This document shows positions 1 through 10,962 of a stretch of DNA of 64,000 nucleotides, piece after piece. This stretch comes from Magicicada septendecula (lineage: Eukaryota > Arthropoda > Insecta > Hemiptera > Cicadidae), in NCBI GenBank assembly GCA_034769895.1, contig CM068367.1, positions 125,711,927 through 125,775,926 of the forward strand. The letters run 5' to 3'. Numbering within the stretch: the first letter of the stretch is position 1; every line of letters starts with the position of its first letter. Under the pieces are notes generated by a model, which saw only the letters and a program-made list of their open reading frames with translations, was not told the origin of the DNA and ran no database searches. Made by a program: the position numbers and the translations under genes.

Positions 1-2139
1 CACTTTGAACAGAGATTCTTCATTCGTGATGACAATGTTAACAAAATATTGTCGATAATAAAATTTAAAACATTTGAATAGCTTTACTGCCGCCATTGAT
101 GATTGTTACCAACTGATTTCAGATGTAAACATAACCTCTGTTCGACTGCGAAAAACTTTTTTACCGAATGAAAATAAATACATGCTCCATTAATGTTGAA
201 AAAGGTGATTTATTCATCGTTTTAACTGATCCTTAATCATTATTAAAAACAATCAATTCAATTATCTTTGCTTTACAATAAATCATTACATTTTCTGAAA
301 CTAGTATCCCAGGGTTGGTACCTTGTATACAAATGGTTGGTCGACAAAATCGTCAAAGTTCGTTTTAAACAATGGGTTCTTTGAAACTGCAAAATACGGA
401 ACTATAAGATGTCAATTATTACCATAAAGTCTCATAATAGGAGAGTGATTACGTTGAATATAGAAAATCTTAAACTAATATCTTTAAGTTATCAAGACGA
501 CTGACATCTAACGTTGATGTTAAACTGGGTTTCGAGGTTATACATAATTAACCTTGATTTGTGAATAAATATTTCTAACAATGAATACATTTACAATATT
601 AATAAAGTTCAGAGTCAGTTTAGTGTTCATAATAGTTCATATGGTTCAATATGTTATATAAATTCATCATATAGGTTGATAATTCTAGTAAGTATAATTA
701 ATTGTCACTATACTTTCCTCAAATCATTTAATTGCAATTTATTATACACCATGCAATTAGATACACACTGTTAAACCTTCAATAACTTTCGTTGTTTTAT
801 AATTCATAACACTTGATAACACTTAGTAATCAGATTAGAAAGCCCCGTGTTTACATTCGAAACCCGCACTGCATTGTGGGTAAATCTCGCTTTAACCTAG
901 CGCGGAGCTGTCCATCTGTAAGGCTTTGAATCTGGTGAAGAACAGGACTGTCAAATATTTTTTCGTCGCTTCTCACTGTTCCCAAAACATTCGCCCCATA
1001 AATCTCGCTATAGGTGATCTGATTGGCCAAAATTGATGACATTCCTTTGTGGACGCATCCTCCCCGCTTTATTAAAACTATTTAATTTTGATTAAAGCGT
1101 GGGTCTTCGGGTTTGAGAGTTCAAAAGTGACGCCAAACTTTTTACACAAATATATTAAAATAATTTATAACTGATATTACTCGCTTATGCTACTTATGAA
1201 TGCTTATGTATTATTACCATGGTCTGGCATTTGTTTTGATACACATTTTGATATCCCATAATACATAATTCGGTTTACCATTAACAAAGTAGTATTTCTT
1301 ACTTATTACCTATTACAATATTTTGATTAAAATCTTTCTTACAACTATTATATTAACATTTTGATGTGACATAAATTGAATATACTTATCACTAGTCCTA
1401 AGTTGTGATAATTTAACAACATAAACATATAATTTTGACATAAATATAGAATACTTGGCTAGGCTTCATGAGGCCTATATCATCATGAGTTAGTTTAACT
1501 AATTATATTACACTGGTTGTATGTTAATGGTTTATTACATTTTATACACAATTTGAGTTGACTCTATCAACTTTTGATTAACTTTTCTTACTTAAGACAT
1601 GCCTTGTTTCTTGTATATTATCACTTAAATTGCATGAGTTCTTGTACAAGCAGGCAGATTATTATTTCTACTCAATTCTATTTATTACACTTGTTATATT
1701 ACAAACATTTTATTTCTGATTCATCATTTGAGTTTCTTGTACTGTAAGTTTTACAATGGTTTATTACATCTACTTATTATTATCTGTTTGTTAATTTATA
1801 CATTACGAACCCTGTATCTAGGTGTATCAGGTCATGTTCATTAAAAACTATTAATTGATTATACCTTTGATATTTATTGTTTGGTATTTCGACCAATAGT
1901 TAGTTTAATTATCACTGGTTGTTTTAACACTAGTTACATGTATTAATTCTTGGTATTTCTATGGTTTTTTAATGTGTCATGTGAGTTCTGAATTCCTTCT
2001 CACATTTCATTATGTTGTTTCACCTTAATTATAATAATTACAATATTGTGGTGATGTAGTATCTGTCTTAGAATCATCCTTAGGTGATCTAGTTACTTCT
2101 AGGTATAACCCTTCACAGTTTTGCATTCCTTTTACTATA
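1..2139. other. AT-rich region, no confirmed gene
   Basis: No convincing gene or element is seen. Most of the stretch is strongly AT-rich. About 845-1060 is clearly richer in GC and CpG and holds a short minus-strand frame (ATG near 1040, 63 codons), which could be a 5' exon or promoter-proximal segment of a host gene. It has no recognisable domain, so I do not call it a gene. Confidence 0.4.
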
Positions 2140-3998
2140 CAGTGGAACTTGGTTATTACGGCCTCGGCTGTTACGTCAACTCGGGTGTAGCGTTATTTTG
2201 TCATAAGTCCGGTCAAACTGATATCTTTAACATTATAAAAATTCCCGGTTTTAACGTCACTAAATATTGTACTACTCTGTTATAGCGTCAAAAATTTCTC
2301 AGATATTTTACTCTAAATTTCATATAAACATACATGTGCGCGCGCAACGCCCATGGCTACAGACATACATTGTATGTAAGCGATAAGCACTGTAACAGGA
2401 CCGCCGGCGCCAGCGCCAGATGGAGAACAAATTAAAAAAATTAGGAAATGCGAACATGGTAATGTGGATGCAGCATTATTGAAATGGTTCAAACAGTGTC
2501 GATGTTCAGATATTCCTGTGAGTGGACCAATTCTGAAAGAGAAAGCTACAGAATTCAGAAAATTGTTTGGTATTGATTTTACGTGGTCCAACGGATGGCT
2601 AGATCGATTTAAGGCCCGACACTCGATTTCCTTTGCAAAAATTTGTGGTGAGGCAAAATGCGTAGATCTGAATGTTACGCGTAACACTTGGCCACAAATT
2701 AGACGATCATATAAAGATGAAGACATCTTTAATGGAGATGAAGCCGGAATTTTTTATAAATTAACTCCAGATAAGACTTTCAAATTTAAAAATGAAAAGT
2801 GCGTTGGGAAGCTCTCTAAACAAAGAGTTACAGTTTTTGTTTGTGCGAACATGACAGGAACCGAAAAAAGGAAACTTTCAGTTATCGGGAAAAATTTGCA
2901 TCCTAGATGTTTTAAAAACATCAACAAACTTCCTGTAAGTTACACTGCCAACAAAAAAGCGTGGATGACTTCTAGTATTTTTGAAGATGAACTAAGAAAG
3001 TGGGATAAAGAACTGTCATCGAAAAACAGAAAAATTCTACTTCTAGTTGACAACTGTGCAGCCCATCCAAAGTTAAATTTGACAAACATTAATCTGGTCT
3101 TCTTACCGGCTAACTGTACGAGTGTCTTGCAACCTATGGACCAAGGCGTCATTAGAAGCCTAAAGTGTCACTACCGCAAGCAACTTAAAAAAAAAAATTA
3201 TTTTCTGTATGGATACGGCGCAACCTGCCACAATTTCACTCTTAGATGCAATACAATTCCTAGACGACTCTTAGAAGAGTGTAACACAGAAGACGATAGC
3301 AAAATGCTTTAGTAAAGCACAACTCGTACATGAAAATTTACCCGATGATGACGAAGACGACGACTTGCCGCTCTCGGAGTGGATTAAGAAATTCGACGTA
3401 AATGAATTTGGAAATGAACTTAATTCCTATGCATCAGTGGATGACCAAGTAGAAACATTCCAAGTGTTGAGTGACGCAGAAATTATCGCGGAAGTAAACA
3501 ACATAGAAGCAGAAGATAGTGTTGAAGACGATGCTGAGCAAGAGGAGGATGCCAACATCGTTTGTCCGACAGTACAGGAAGCAATGAGAGCCGCCGAAAC
3601 TCTTTCACGATTTTACTGCTTTAGAGAGACGTCTGACGACACGTTCAATGCAGCGCAGCATCTCCACAGCACAACAGAAAGAATTTATTTTTCAGAAAGT
3701 AGCGTTCAAAAGAAAATTACGAATTACTTTCGACAGTAAGCCTAAATGTAAGTTACATGTACTTTCTTTTTGATCTTTTAAAATATTCTTCATGCTGTTT
3801 GTATAAATGAAATGCAGTTAGTAAACTTTAGAATAAATATCACGAATAATGTTAATAATGCAAAGATCTTTTTTTTATTTCTCCTTCCTTACTAGTGATT
3901 AAAAAGGGTCTTTTATAACGACTCTTTTATAACGTCACTCGGACATAACGTCATTATTTTTTTGATCCCTTCAATGACGTTATAACCAAGTTCCACTG
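2140..3998 (+). mobile_element. Tigger/pogo-type DNA transposon (Tc1/mariner superfamily), inactive
   Basis: The 1859-bp element has inverted ends: CAGTGGAACTTGGTTAT at the left and its exact reverse complement at the right. It is flanked by the TA duplication typical of the superfamily (2138-2139 and 3999-4000). The subterminal DNA on both sides carries repeated TAACGTCA-like motifs (about 2171, 2252, 2281 on the left; 3914, 3928, 3944, 3975 on the right), probably transposase binding sites. The transposase inside is broken, so the copy cannot mobilise itself. The boundaries are well supported; the family is supported by the DDE motifs of the encoded protein. Confidence 0.9.
2392..3739 (+). 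pseudogene. Tigger/CENP-B-like transposase, frameshifted
   Basis: This is the remnant of a DDE transposase that would cut and reinsert its own element in the nucleus. The readable part starts in the second (CENP-B type) helix-turn-helix domain (ALLKWFKQCR, IPVSGPILKEKA, from about 2464). It continues through the catalytic core: D in NGDEAGIFY (about 2737), D in LLLVDNCAAHP (about 3049) and D in VLQPMDQGVI (about 3139). The first helix-turn-helix, about 50 residues in relatives, is missing, so the 5' coding end looks deleted. The frame shifts at an A-run near 3186. The second frame then meets a TAG at 3272-3274 where relatives carry a conserved tryptophan, and runs on to 3739 through an acidic tail. 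The 2464 start is a GTG and is only a frame boundary, not a real start. Confidence 0.85.
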
Positions 3999-4000
3999 TA

Positions 4001-4424
4001 TATTTTGGTATTTATAAGTGTAAATTCCCAGCTACTTAGGTTAGGTTGTCTACTGAATATTTGGTTTACATGCTTTGTCTTATCTAGTCATTTTACTCAT
4101 TTCTTAACAGTTTAAAACATTTCACATATACTTGTAAATAATCATATTAACTTTTGGTCATCATAATGCTGATTAATAGATGTCTGTTTTATTGGATTTG
4201 GTCATTAAAACCCCCTGGTTTTTTGTGGTACAGCTATGCATCTGATTATTTATACTTATTTTTAAATACTATCCTTGTCCTTAATTTAACATCTTCCTAA
4301 TTAACCCTCCTAGTAATTAGTAAGATTTACCATATGCTTTGTCATCTTGACCTTTTTTATTTTTGTTATTATTTCAACTAATGATCCTTGCATTTTGTTG
4401 CAAAAGGTCATGTTCATTATAGGT
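4001..4424. other. AT-rich spacer
   Basis: AT-rich DNA between the Tigger element and the first long LTR. No gene, repeat or regulatory site is evident. Its last bases (AGGT) are the left target-site flank of the LTR element, but no matching right flank exists in the window. Confidence 0.4.
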
Positions 4425-7400
4425 TGTAACATCACAAGATGTCACCTAACCTAAGTGTATGTTATTAGATTTCATAAAAACAGAATAACCATGTAAATAG
4501 GTATAGAATAGTCAAAATAAACAAGAAAGAAGAAACCAAGAGAGAAGAATAAAGCAGAAGTGCCATGGGAAACAGTAACCCAATAGCTGTTTGACACTAC
4601 AACTAGACTGAGACTAAAACGAACTAATGGACAGAATAGATTTAAATTCAACTGTCAATTCAGTAAATGGTTAATGTAAACCGAATGTCATTTATAAACA
4701 AAAAACAAACGAATTAGCAGTTAAATACTGTGAAAGCAAAATCAGCATTTTTCTGATAATAAATGTGACTATGAACAGTAGATAATGAATGCCAAAACCA
4801 ATGTTAACAATGGCTATATTGTAGGAACTAAGATGTATTTCTGCATCAAATATACCTGTCAGAAAAGAGAGCTAACTATATAAGAGAATCTTATACCAAT
4901 AAGATGTCTCTGTAATTTACCGAATTGAGAACCAATAGGCATTATAAAGGCCAAATTTCAGTGTAGGCGATATTCTACACTTAACAAACTTAGACCAAAC
5001 ATTAGTCAATAAAATGACTATCAATAATTATCACCAGTGCAAAATAAAATGCACCAGAACAATGGTTATGCATTAACATAACGAAAAATGATATTAAAAC
5101 GATAGGTTTAGCCATAATTTTATTTGTAAATAGTAGCTTAAAACTAACTAACGGTAAACAAAATGTCATTAGTCAGTAGGATCATTTATTACTATGTATA
5201 GAATTAAGGTGTAAAAGTAAAGTTCAGTGAAAAAAAAACGTCAGTACAGTATTAATGGTGTCCGCACATAAACATTTGATTAATAAAATGTTATGTGGAT
5301 ACGAGAAAAGTTAACCAAAAGTGTAAAATCGGCGACTCATAAAGAGCAGACGACAGTAAGAATAGTGTACCCGAACATTGATTTTCTAACAATTTCGGTT
5401 AAAGTGAAGGTAATCCGAGATCGAGTGATATCAATTTAAAGGAAACAAAACAATCTTTAATTTGATAATAATATCAACTCAATCGTGACGGTATTAAGCG
5501 TATGACAACTGTTAGCATCATTTTATAAATGTATATCAGGAATCTGAGTACAAATAATAATAACAATGACAACAGAAGCGACCTGTCAATCATCTCAACA
5601 CTTGACAGTTAGAAAAACCGTTTCCAACCGCCAAAAAGTGATACGTCATCTTCGTCTCACCTGTCTGGACCAATAGGAAAATTAGTTATAAAATGATAAA
5701 TTTTCCTAAGCCCGATCCAAAAGGTGGGTATAAAAAGACTGACCGGCGAATTTTGAGAAGAGACCTTTACTAACTAACGAGCTGAACAGACGTACGCTCG
5801 TCTCCGCTACGTTTTTCTTATAACACATAGCGTCAGCTACCTTGTACTCAGGAACCAATAGTTAACAACCAGAAACTTTACTTCAAGTGCATCATCAATC
5901 AACTACAGTGTTCAAGTGCAGTTTATTTTAATTTTGTGCGGGAATGACGAACAGAAAATAATTTATTGTCAGTATTCACGATCCATTTTTATCAGAAGAG
6001 GATCGAATTTCTGTTCTTGTGCGAATTAGTGCTGAAAGAAAGTAATCTCTATAATCCGATTACTTAAGTGATAAAAGGTTTTAATTAAAATAATTAAAAC
6101 TACGAAGGTAAAAGTGCAATTATTATTATTCTTGATCTGAGCGCAATAACTTGTATTTTGCTACCATAACCTGTACTGACGCAAAACACTAAAACAGTAT
6201 TTAAGATTACACCACGTTTCGATTTATTATTCAAATTTGTTATTAGTAAGTAAGCTATATGTTAGTTGTAAGGGCTCTCAATTGAATAATATTGTCATTA
6301 AAAAAGCAAGCGTTGATGAAACGCACGATCTTACAATAGATCGTTTTTTATTTTAATTACTTGGTAAAAGTAACTTCAAATTTTTTGATCAATTGTATCA
6401 TTGGATACTGTGTAGGCATAATTGTTTTCTTTCGTGTCTCAAAGAATTCACAACTGAGATAATAATAACGATAATAATAACAATAATACTAATATTAATA
6501 ATTGTAATAATATTATATTACAATAAATAGTATCTGGACTTAACCAGATTTATAACTCATGTTCTGAGCAAGCCGTATGAGGCATATAATAATTAACTTT
6601 TCATTGTGCAACTTTGTATGTTACATTATGTGTATTTTTTGAATTCACTATAAGGGTACAAATAAACCCATTATTAACAGCATCACCTGATTTGATTTAT
6701 TTTATTTTTTGAATAATTAAATAGTTTCATTTAATAAACTTAAACAACCTTCTGTTGTGTTTGACATATTGGAATAGCATTGCCAAAAAGTGGTACTCAA
6801 CTATTTTAAATTTTCTTTTCATCTAATAATTTTTATGAACGGGTTTTACACGGGATTTTCCCTGAATAAATCCGTGTGGCGCCCATTAATTTAATAAACA
6901 AGGTGACATAACCTTGCAACCAAAGGGAGTTGATGAATGTAAGCTGAGTTGACAGTTTAGTGAGCTTCAAGTAAACGCAATCAGGTACGTAAAAGTATAT
7001 GTTTGTTTATAATATTGTCCAGACTTTACAGGACTTGACTTACACAGACTACCTGTAATCAGAAGAAGTTTCTACTACCAGTGTCAACCAGACGAGATCT
7101 ACTATCAAGCAATCAACTGCCATACTTCATGTTTTAATTTAAGCTAATCTAACACTTAAATATAATCAACTTTATTATTTTTTGTTTACTACAAGGGAAT
7201 TCTTTAAAAACAAGAGTATTTAAACCATTGTAAACACTGTGAGTAACTTGAATGTTGTATGGTAAAATACTTTACTACATTAGTCACCGTCAAGTAGAAA
7301 CAACCATTCTCAACATTGAGTTATCTCCAAGGAACACTTCACCCATAGATGAATTTTGTTTTAATGAGACTTTTAATACTTTAACCACAAATTTAAATTT

Positions 7401-7517
7401 AAACAACAACCACTTTTTTATTTTTGTTTCAAGTTAATTTAAACGTAACGTAAATTCGATTATAATAATAAACATAATAATAATAACAACACCGAGTAAG
7501 AAAATTAATACGTTATA
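4425..7517 (+). repeat. Long terminal repeat, copy A
   Basis: This 3.1-kb repeat starts with TGTAACATCACAAGATGTC, an imperfect hairpin, and ends at TTATA three bases before the primer-binding site. It recurs at 10963 with only a handful of substitutions, so the pair is young. It contains a TATA box (5729) and an exon-like donor CAG|GTACGT (6984/6985). Short frames inside it, such as 7252-7437, have no domain and are not called. Its length is unusual for Gypsy-type LTRs. The right end is inferred from the PBS position, not from a target duplication. Confidence 0.75.
5729..5737 (+). promoter_or_regulatory. LTR promoter TATA box, copy A
   Basis: TATAAAAAG lies in a GC-richer stretch about 1.3 kb into the LTR. 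Transcription would start about 25-35 bases downstream, dividing U3 from R. No experimental start is known. Confidence 0.5.
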
Positions 7518-7520
7518 AAT

Positions 7521-7538
7521 TGGCGCCCAACGTGGGGC
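7521..7538 (+). other. Primer-binding site, tRNA-Lys type, copy A
   Basis: TGGCGCCCAACGTGGGGC, three bases after the LTR, matches the complement of the 3' end of lysine tRNA (the Lys1,2 type used by several retroviruses). It would prime minus-strand DNA synthesis. Confidence 0.8.
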
Positions 7539-7605
7539 TTAAAAAATATTAAATAAATATATTTTTTATATTTTATATTAGCCCGGTAGACACGAAAAAA
7601 TTAAC

Positions 7606-9102
7606 ATGCCGCACACCCATCAGTACGATACAAGGTATAAGGACAATAGAGTAGGAGAGATGCAACGGGAGGTAGATACATACGAAGAACAACCCACAGA
7701 CGAGATAGGAATTATTACAATCAACAATGTCGAGACTAGTATCGACGAAACACCTCACGTGGAACCAGAGATAGAAGTGACAATAGACAACCAACCCAGA
7801 CGGCCTGAAGAACTCCCACAACCAAACAAGCCGACTGAAGAGATGAGATGGGAAGCGATGATGAAGATAATGATGGAATTAAAGGAAGACGGTAAGAAAT
7901 CCCATAAAAAACTGAATGACTCGATGAACAAAAATATGGAAGCATTACAGGAAGATAGTCGATCAATGAATAAAAATATGGAAGCATTAAGGGAAGAGTT
8001 TAGAATATCCCGGGAAGAGAATCAAAGAAACTTCGAGATATTCAATAAAAATATCGAGTCAATAATTGAGGATAACCGGAAGTGGAGAGAAGAACGGAAG
8101 GTATCCGAAGACAAAAACATGGAACAAATGCGTCCAGAGCCGGAGAATAATGAAGAAGGAAAGGACGATGACAACTCAGAGATAGGAGAAGTATCAAATG
8201 ATGAATCCATGGAAGAATTAAGTATACAAGTCAAAGACACTGATAAACAAATTGAGAACAAAGAAGACTCGAAAGCATTGGTGCCTGAGGATACACACCA
8301 TAGGAATGAAGAGAACACTCAGCATAAAGAAACTATCATTAAAAATGTAAGGAACAAGATAATTAAGAAGACAGGAGAGAAAGAGACAAAGATAAAAAGA
8401 ATAATACGCTCTAAGAAAACAAGGATTACAAAGGAAATATTAGAAATGACTAGGAGTGGATTAATTAACTTCGTAGACAACCCAATTATTCGTCATAGAG
8501 CAAGGACCAACGGTAAGAAGTATAAACAAGACTTCATGAAAATATTAAAAATAAATCACCGTAAAACCGTGGATAAGAAATTAAGTACGAATCCAATTAA
8601 ATTAAATATACCACCAAATAAAATACACCAAACAAAATCAATCGATTCCTTAGTGCATAACCGATCATTAAACCATTTAAGTAATGACCCAGATGACGGA
8701 ACGATTAAAACAATGTTACATGCCAGTGACTATGTTATGAAGGAGAAGATTATAAACAACGAGGTATTTAAGGTGAATACTCCTAGAAGAAAGAGGCTTC
8801 ACAGGGAGAAGGAAAATTATCAAGAACGACTGGACCAGCTTATTGAAAGATACGCCCAAAGAATAAGGGAAATGCGGAAAAGGAGGGACCAAGCGATGGA
8901 AGAATCCAACCAGGAGAACAAAGGTCAACCCGGATTAGAAGATGGGCCAGACATCAATAATAGCCAAGGCCCAGAGTACAATGGGTACAGTAATACCAAA
9001 GGTGATGAGAGAAAGAAGGCAAGGAAACGGGGAGCCGACGACTATCTAGTAGCCGCTAAGTGGAAGAACCGCTTGATAGTAAGGTATCTCCAAAACCACT
9101 AG
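7606..9102 (+). CDS. Gag-like coiled-coil protein of the non-autonomous LTR element, copy A
   Basis: A 498-residue frame begins 67 bases after the PBS and directly after a strong splice-acceptor-like TTATATTAG. The N-terminal third is acidic. Residues about 85-170 form a coiled coil containing a repeated MNKNMEAL motif (107-114, 121-128). Residues about 180-240 are very acidic, and about 245-290 very basic (INKKTG and KKTRITK-like runs). The C-terminal third is again charged and helical. I see no capsid domain, zinc knuckle, protease DTG or reverse transcriptase motif. Position and the N-terminal coiled coil, which resembles the layout of the Gag at 45834, suggest a Gag relative. The C-terminal half is not recognised. 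Both copies are open, which argues for recent function. Confidence 0.65.
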   Translation: MPHTHQYDTRYKDNRVGEMQREVDTYEEQPTDEIGIITINNVETSIDETPHVEPEIEVTIDNQPRRPEELPQPNKPTEEMRWEAMMKIMMELKEDGKKSHKKLNDSMNKNMEALQEDSRSMNKNMEALREEFRISREENQRNFEIFNKNIESIIEDNRKWREERKVSEDKNMEQMRPEPENNEEGKDDDNSEIGEVSNDESMEELSIQVKDTDKQIENKEDSKALVPEDTHHRNEENTQHKETIIKNVRNKIIKKTGEKETKIKRIIRSKKTRITKEILEMTRSGLINFVDNPIIRHRARTNGKKYKQDFMKILKINHRKTVDKKLSTNPIKLNIPPNKIHQTKSIDSLVHNRSLNHLSNDPDDGTIKTMLHASDYVMKEKIINNEVFKVNTPRRKRLHREKENYQERLDQLIERYAQRIREMRKRRDQAMEESNQENKGQPGLEDGPDINNSQGPEYNGYSNTKGDERKKARKRGADDYLVAAKWKNRLIVRYLQNH

Positions 9103-9620
9103 TACGGAACATATGTCAGATATCCCAATTATAGACCCAATAGAGTGGAAGAGCACAAATAACCCCATGAATATCGACAAATAAGAAATGATTAATATTA
9201 AGTTGAGATAATATGTAATAGGAAGCAACATTCCTCACCCAAACGTTTATGTTATAAAAAAGTAAAATATCTATATTGGAAAAACACCACTACTATGAAC
9301 AAACTCATTTGTTGTTAAATTACCAAAAATATTGAAGGTAACCAATTAGCTATAACTAGGCAATCTGCCTTATCAAGTTACAAAAGTGTGTAGATTTAAG
9401 ATGTAAACCAAACCATTTGTTAATGATGAAAATGTACCAGACCTATTACCCCAGGGAATAGAATATTAGATAAGGTCAATCAAATGATTTAATAAGAAAA
9501 TGCAATTACTGTACTATACCTAGAGAAAAATATGTATCCAGATGAATATTCTATATGACATAATGTTTATAAAATGATTATAGTATACCTCTCATAAAAC
9601 TCAAATGTTAAAATAAAATC

Positions 9621-9652
9621 GTCCAGAATAAAGGTTCACCCAACTAACCTTT
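9621..9652 (+). other. RNA hairpin 1 in LTR-element internal region
   Basis: The stem AAAGGTT/AACCTTT (9630-9636 with 9646-9652) closes a 9-base A/C-rich loop. It is flanked by CCAGAATA upstream and GAAGGAGTAGAGA downstream, both shared with hairpin 2. In the second element copy it recurs at about 16165. It could be a packaging or dimerisation signal; that function is inference. Confidence 0.5.
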
Positions 9653-9850
9653 GAAGGAGTAGAGAGGCAGTATAACAAAGTGTGTAAAATAAAAAGAAGG
9701 ACATTATTATGGAATGTAAGGAAAGAAAAAATTAATATTTGTGAAACAAACCATGAAAACCCCAAGCATGTCTATGAAATTAGATATTAGATATTAGTAT
9801 ATGGTTAAATGAAATTGTAATTACAGTATAGTATATAGTGTATAAAATCA

Positions 9851-9879
9851 TCCAGAATAAGTGAAAACCACCATCACTT
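9851..9879 (+). other. RNA hairpin 2 in LTR-element internal region
   Basis: The stem AAGTGA/TCACTT (9859-9864 with 9874-9879) closes a 9-base loop AAACCACCA between the same flanking sequences as hairpin 1. The stem bases differ from hairpin 1 but still pair. Confidence 0.5.
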
Positions 9880-10947
9880 GAAGGAGTAGAGAAGAAAAAT
9901 AACAAAGAGTATTAATCGTAAGAATAACTATTGTTATAATGAAATGAAAGGAAAGAACAATGTTTGTCAATTATCAAATATTATACATCATAAGAATATG
10001 TCAGAGAACATCAGAAAAAAAAAGAAAACCATTTAGTATACAAACAATGTAAGCCTGATAATTCAGGAGGAATATAACTCGTTAAGAAAGATTTAATAGA
10101 CTATAGTGAAAACAGAAATATATTGTGAACTCTAGATAGAACAAACAAATGCATAAGTACTATAAGCATCTAAACAAGTGTATAATCTTAAAAAATATTT
10201 AAATGAACCACAACAAATTGTTAACTAGTAAATAAGTAACTATATAGCTGATAAAAGCATAACTAAAAAACACCAAGTCTAAAGGAAGTAATTACCTGTA
10301 AGAAAGTAAGTATGTTAGCAAGTATAAAGATAGAAATGTGATCTAAATGAAAACCTCTGATACCTTGTATATTATAGTGAATATATTATATTATTGAATA
10401 TGAATGATATGTGATATTTTTTTTGAGTTGTGATAGTGCAACTATTGCCAGGTGCAATGTTTATTTTTACTCAGACAGAGAAGAGTAATGCCTCTGAATC
10501 TGAGAATGTGTAGGGAGGAACGGCAGAGGATGTTAGCCATAGTGAGCCACCCTGATTCCAAAACCTCTACTACAGTTAGGGAATTATATTGTTTTATTAT
10601 ATCAAGGAATATTATGAAAGAATCTGTGAGGTATAAATGATAATAACCATCCAAATGATCACGAATGCAAAGATAGGTAGTGAGAAAGTAGAATGTAAAT
10701 AAAACGGGGAATAATTAACTTGAGAAACAAGATCCATTATAGTTAAATGATTTAGAGAGTAAGCAGCTTAAAATTACTAGTAAATTAAGAATTGTACTAT
10801 TGTATAAAAAGCCAACCTAGAGTAATACACCAATAATATGTTTAAAAAATCAAGGAATACAAGAGAAAATTTTTTATTGAAGTATACTAAGAAACTGACA
10901 TGAATTGATAATTTTACAAAATATAAATTTTTCAAATGATCAATTTT

Positions 10948-10955
10948 AAAGAGGG
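10948..10955 (+). other. Polypurine tract of LTR element
   Basis: AAAGAGGG lies seven bases before LTR copy B. It would be the RNase H-resistant primer for plus-strand DNA. Confidence 0.5.
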
Positions 10956-10962
10956 TGTATTA

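Larger units (their letters stand above)
9103..10962 (+). other. Non-coding internal region of the LTR element, copy A
   Basis: This stretch would normally hold pol but has no long frame. About 9612-9840 and 9843-10030 are diverged direct repeats, each containing a hairpin (separate entries). A slightly GC-richer segment lies at 10440-10620. A short polypurine tract, AAAGAGGG at 10948-10955, precedes the next LTR and would prime plus-strand synthesis. Confidence 0.6.

Noticed and set aside
2313-2726. 137-codon minus-strand frame over the Tigger transposase
   Set aside because: Antisense to a clear transposase domain; no similarity of its own.
6880-6900. Second primer-binding site inside the LTR (TGGCGCCCATTAAT)
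   Set aside because: Only the first nine bases match the lysine PBS, and it lies inside the repeated LTR.
8022-8318. Minus-strand frames opposite the Gag-like ORFs (also 7573-7987 and 14111-14853)
   Set aside because: They are mirror images of the plus-strand coding sequence, present in both copies only because the copies are identical.
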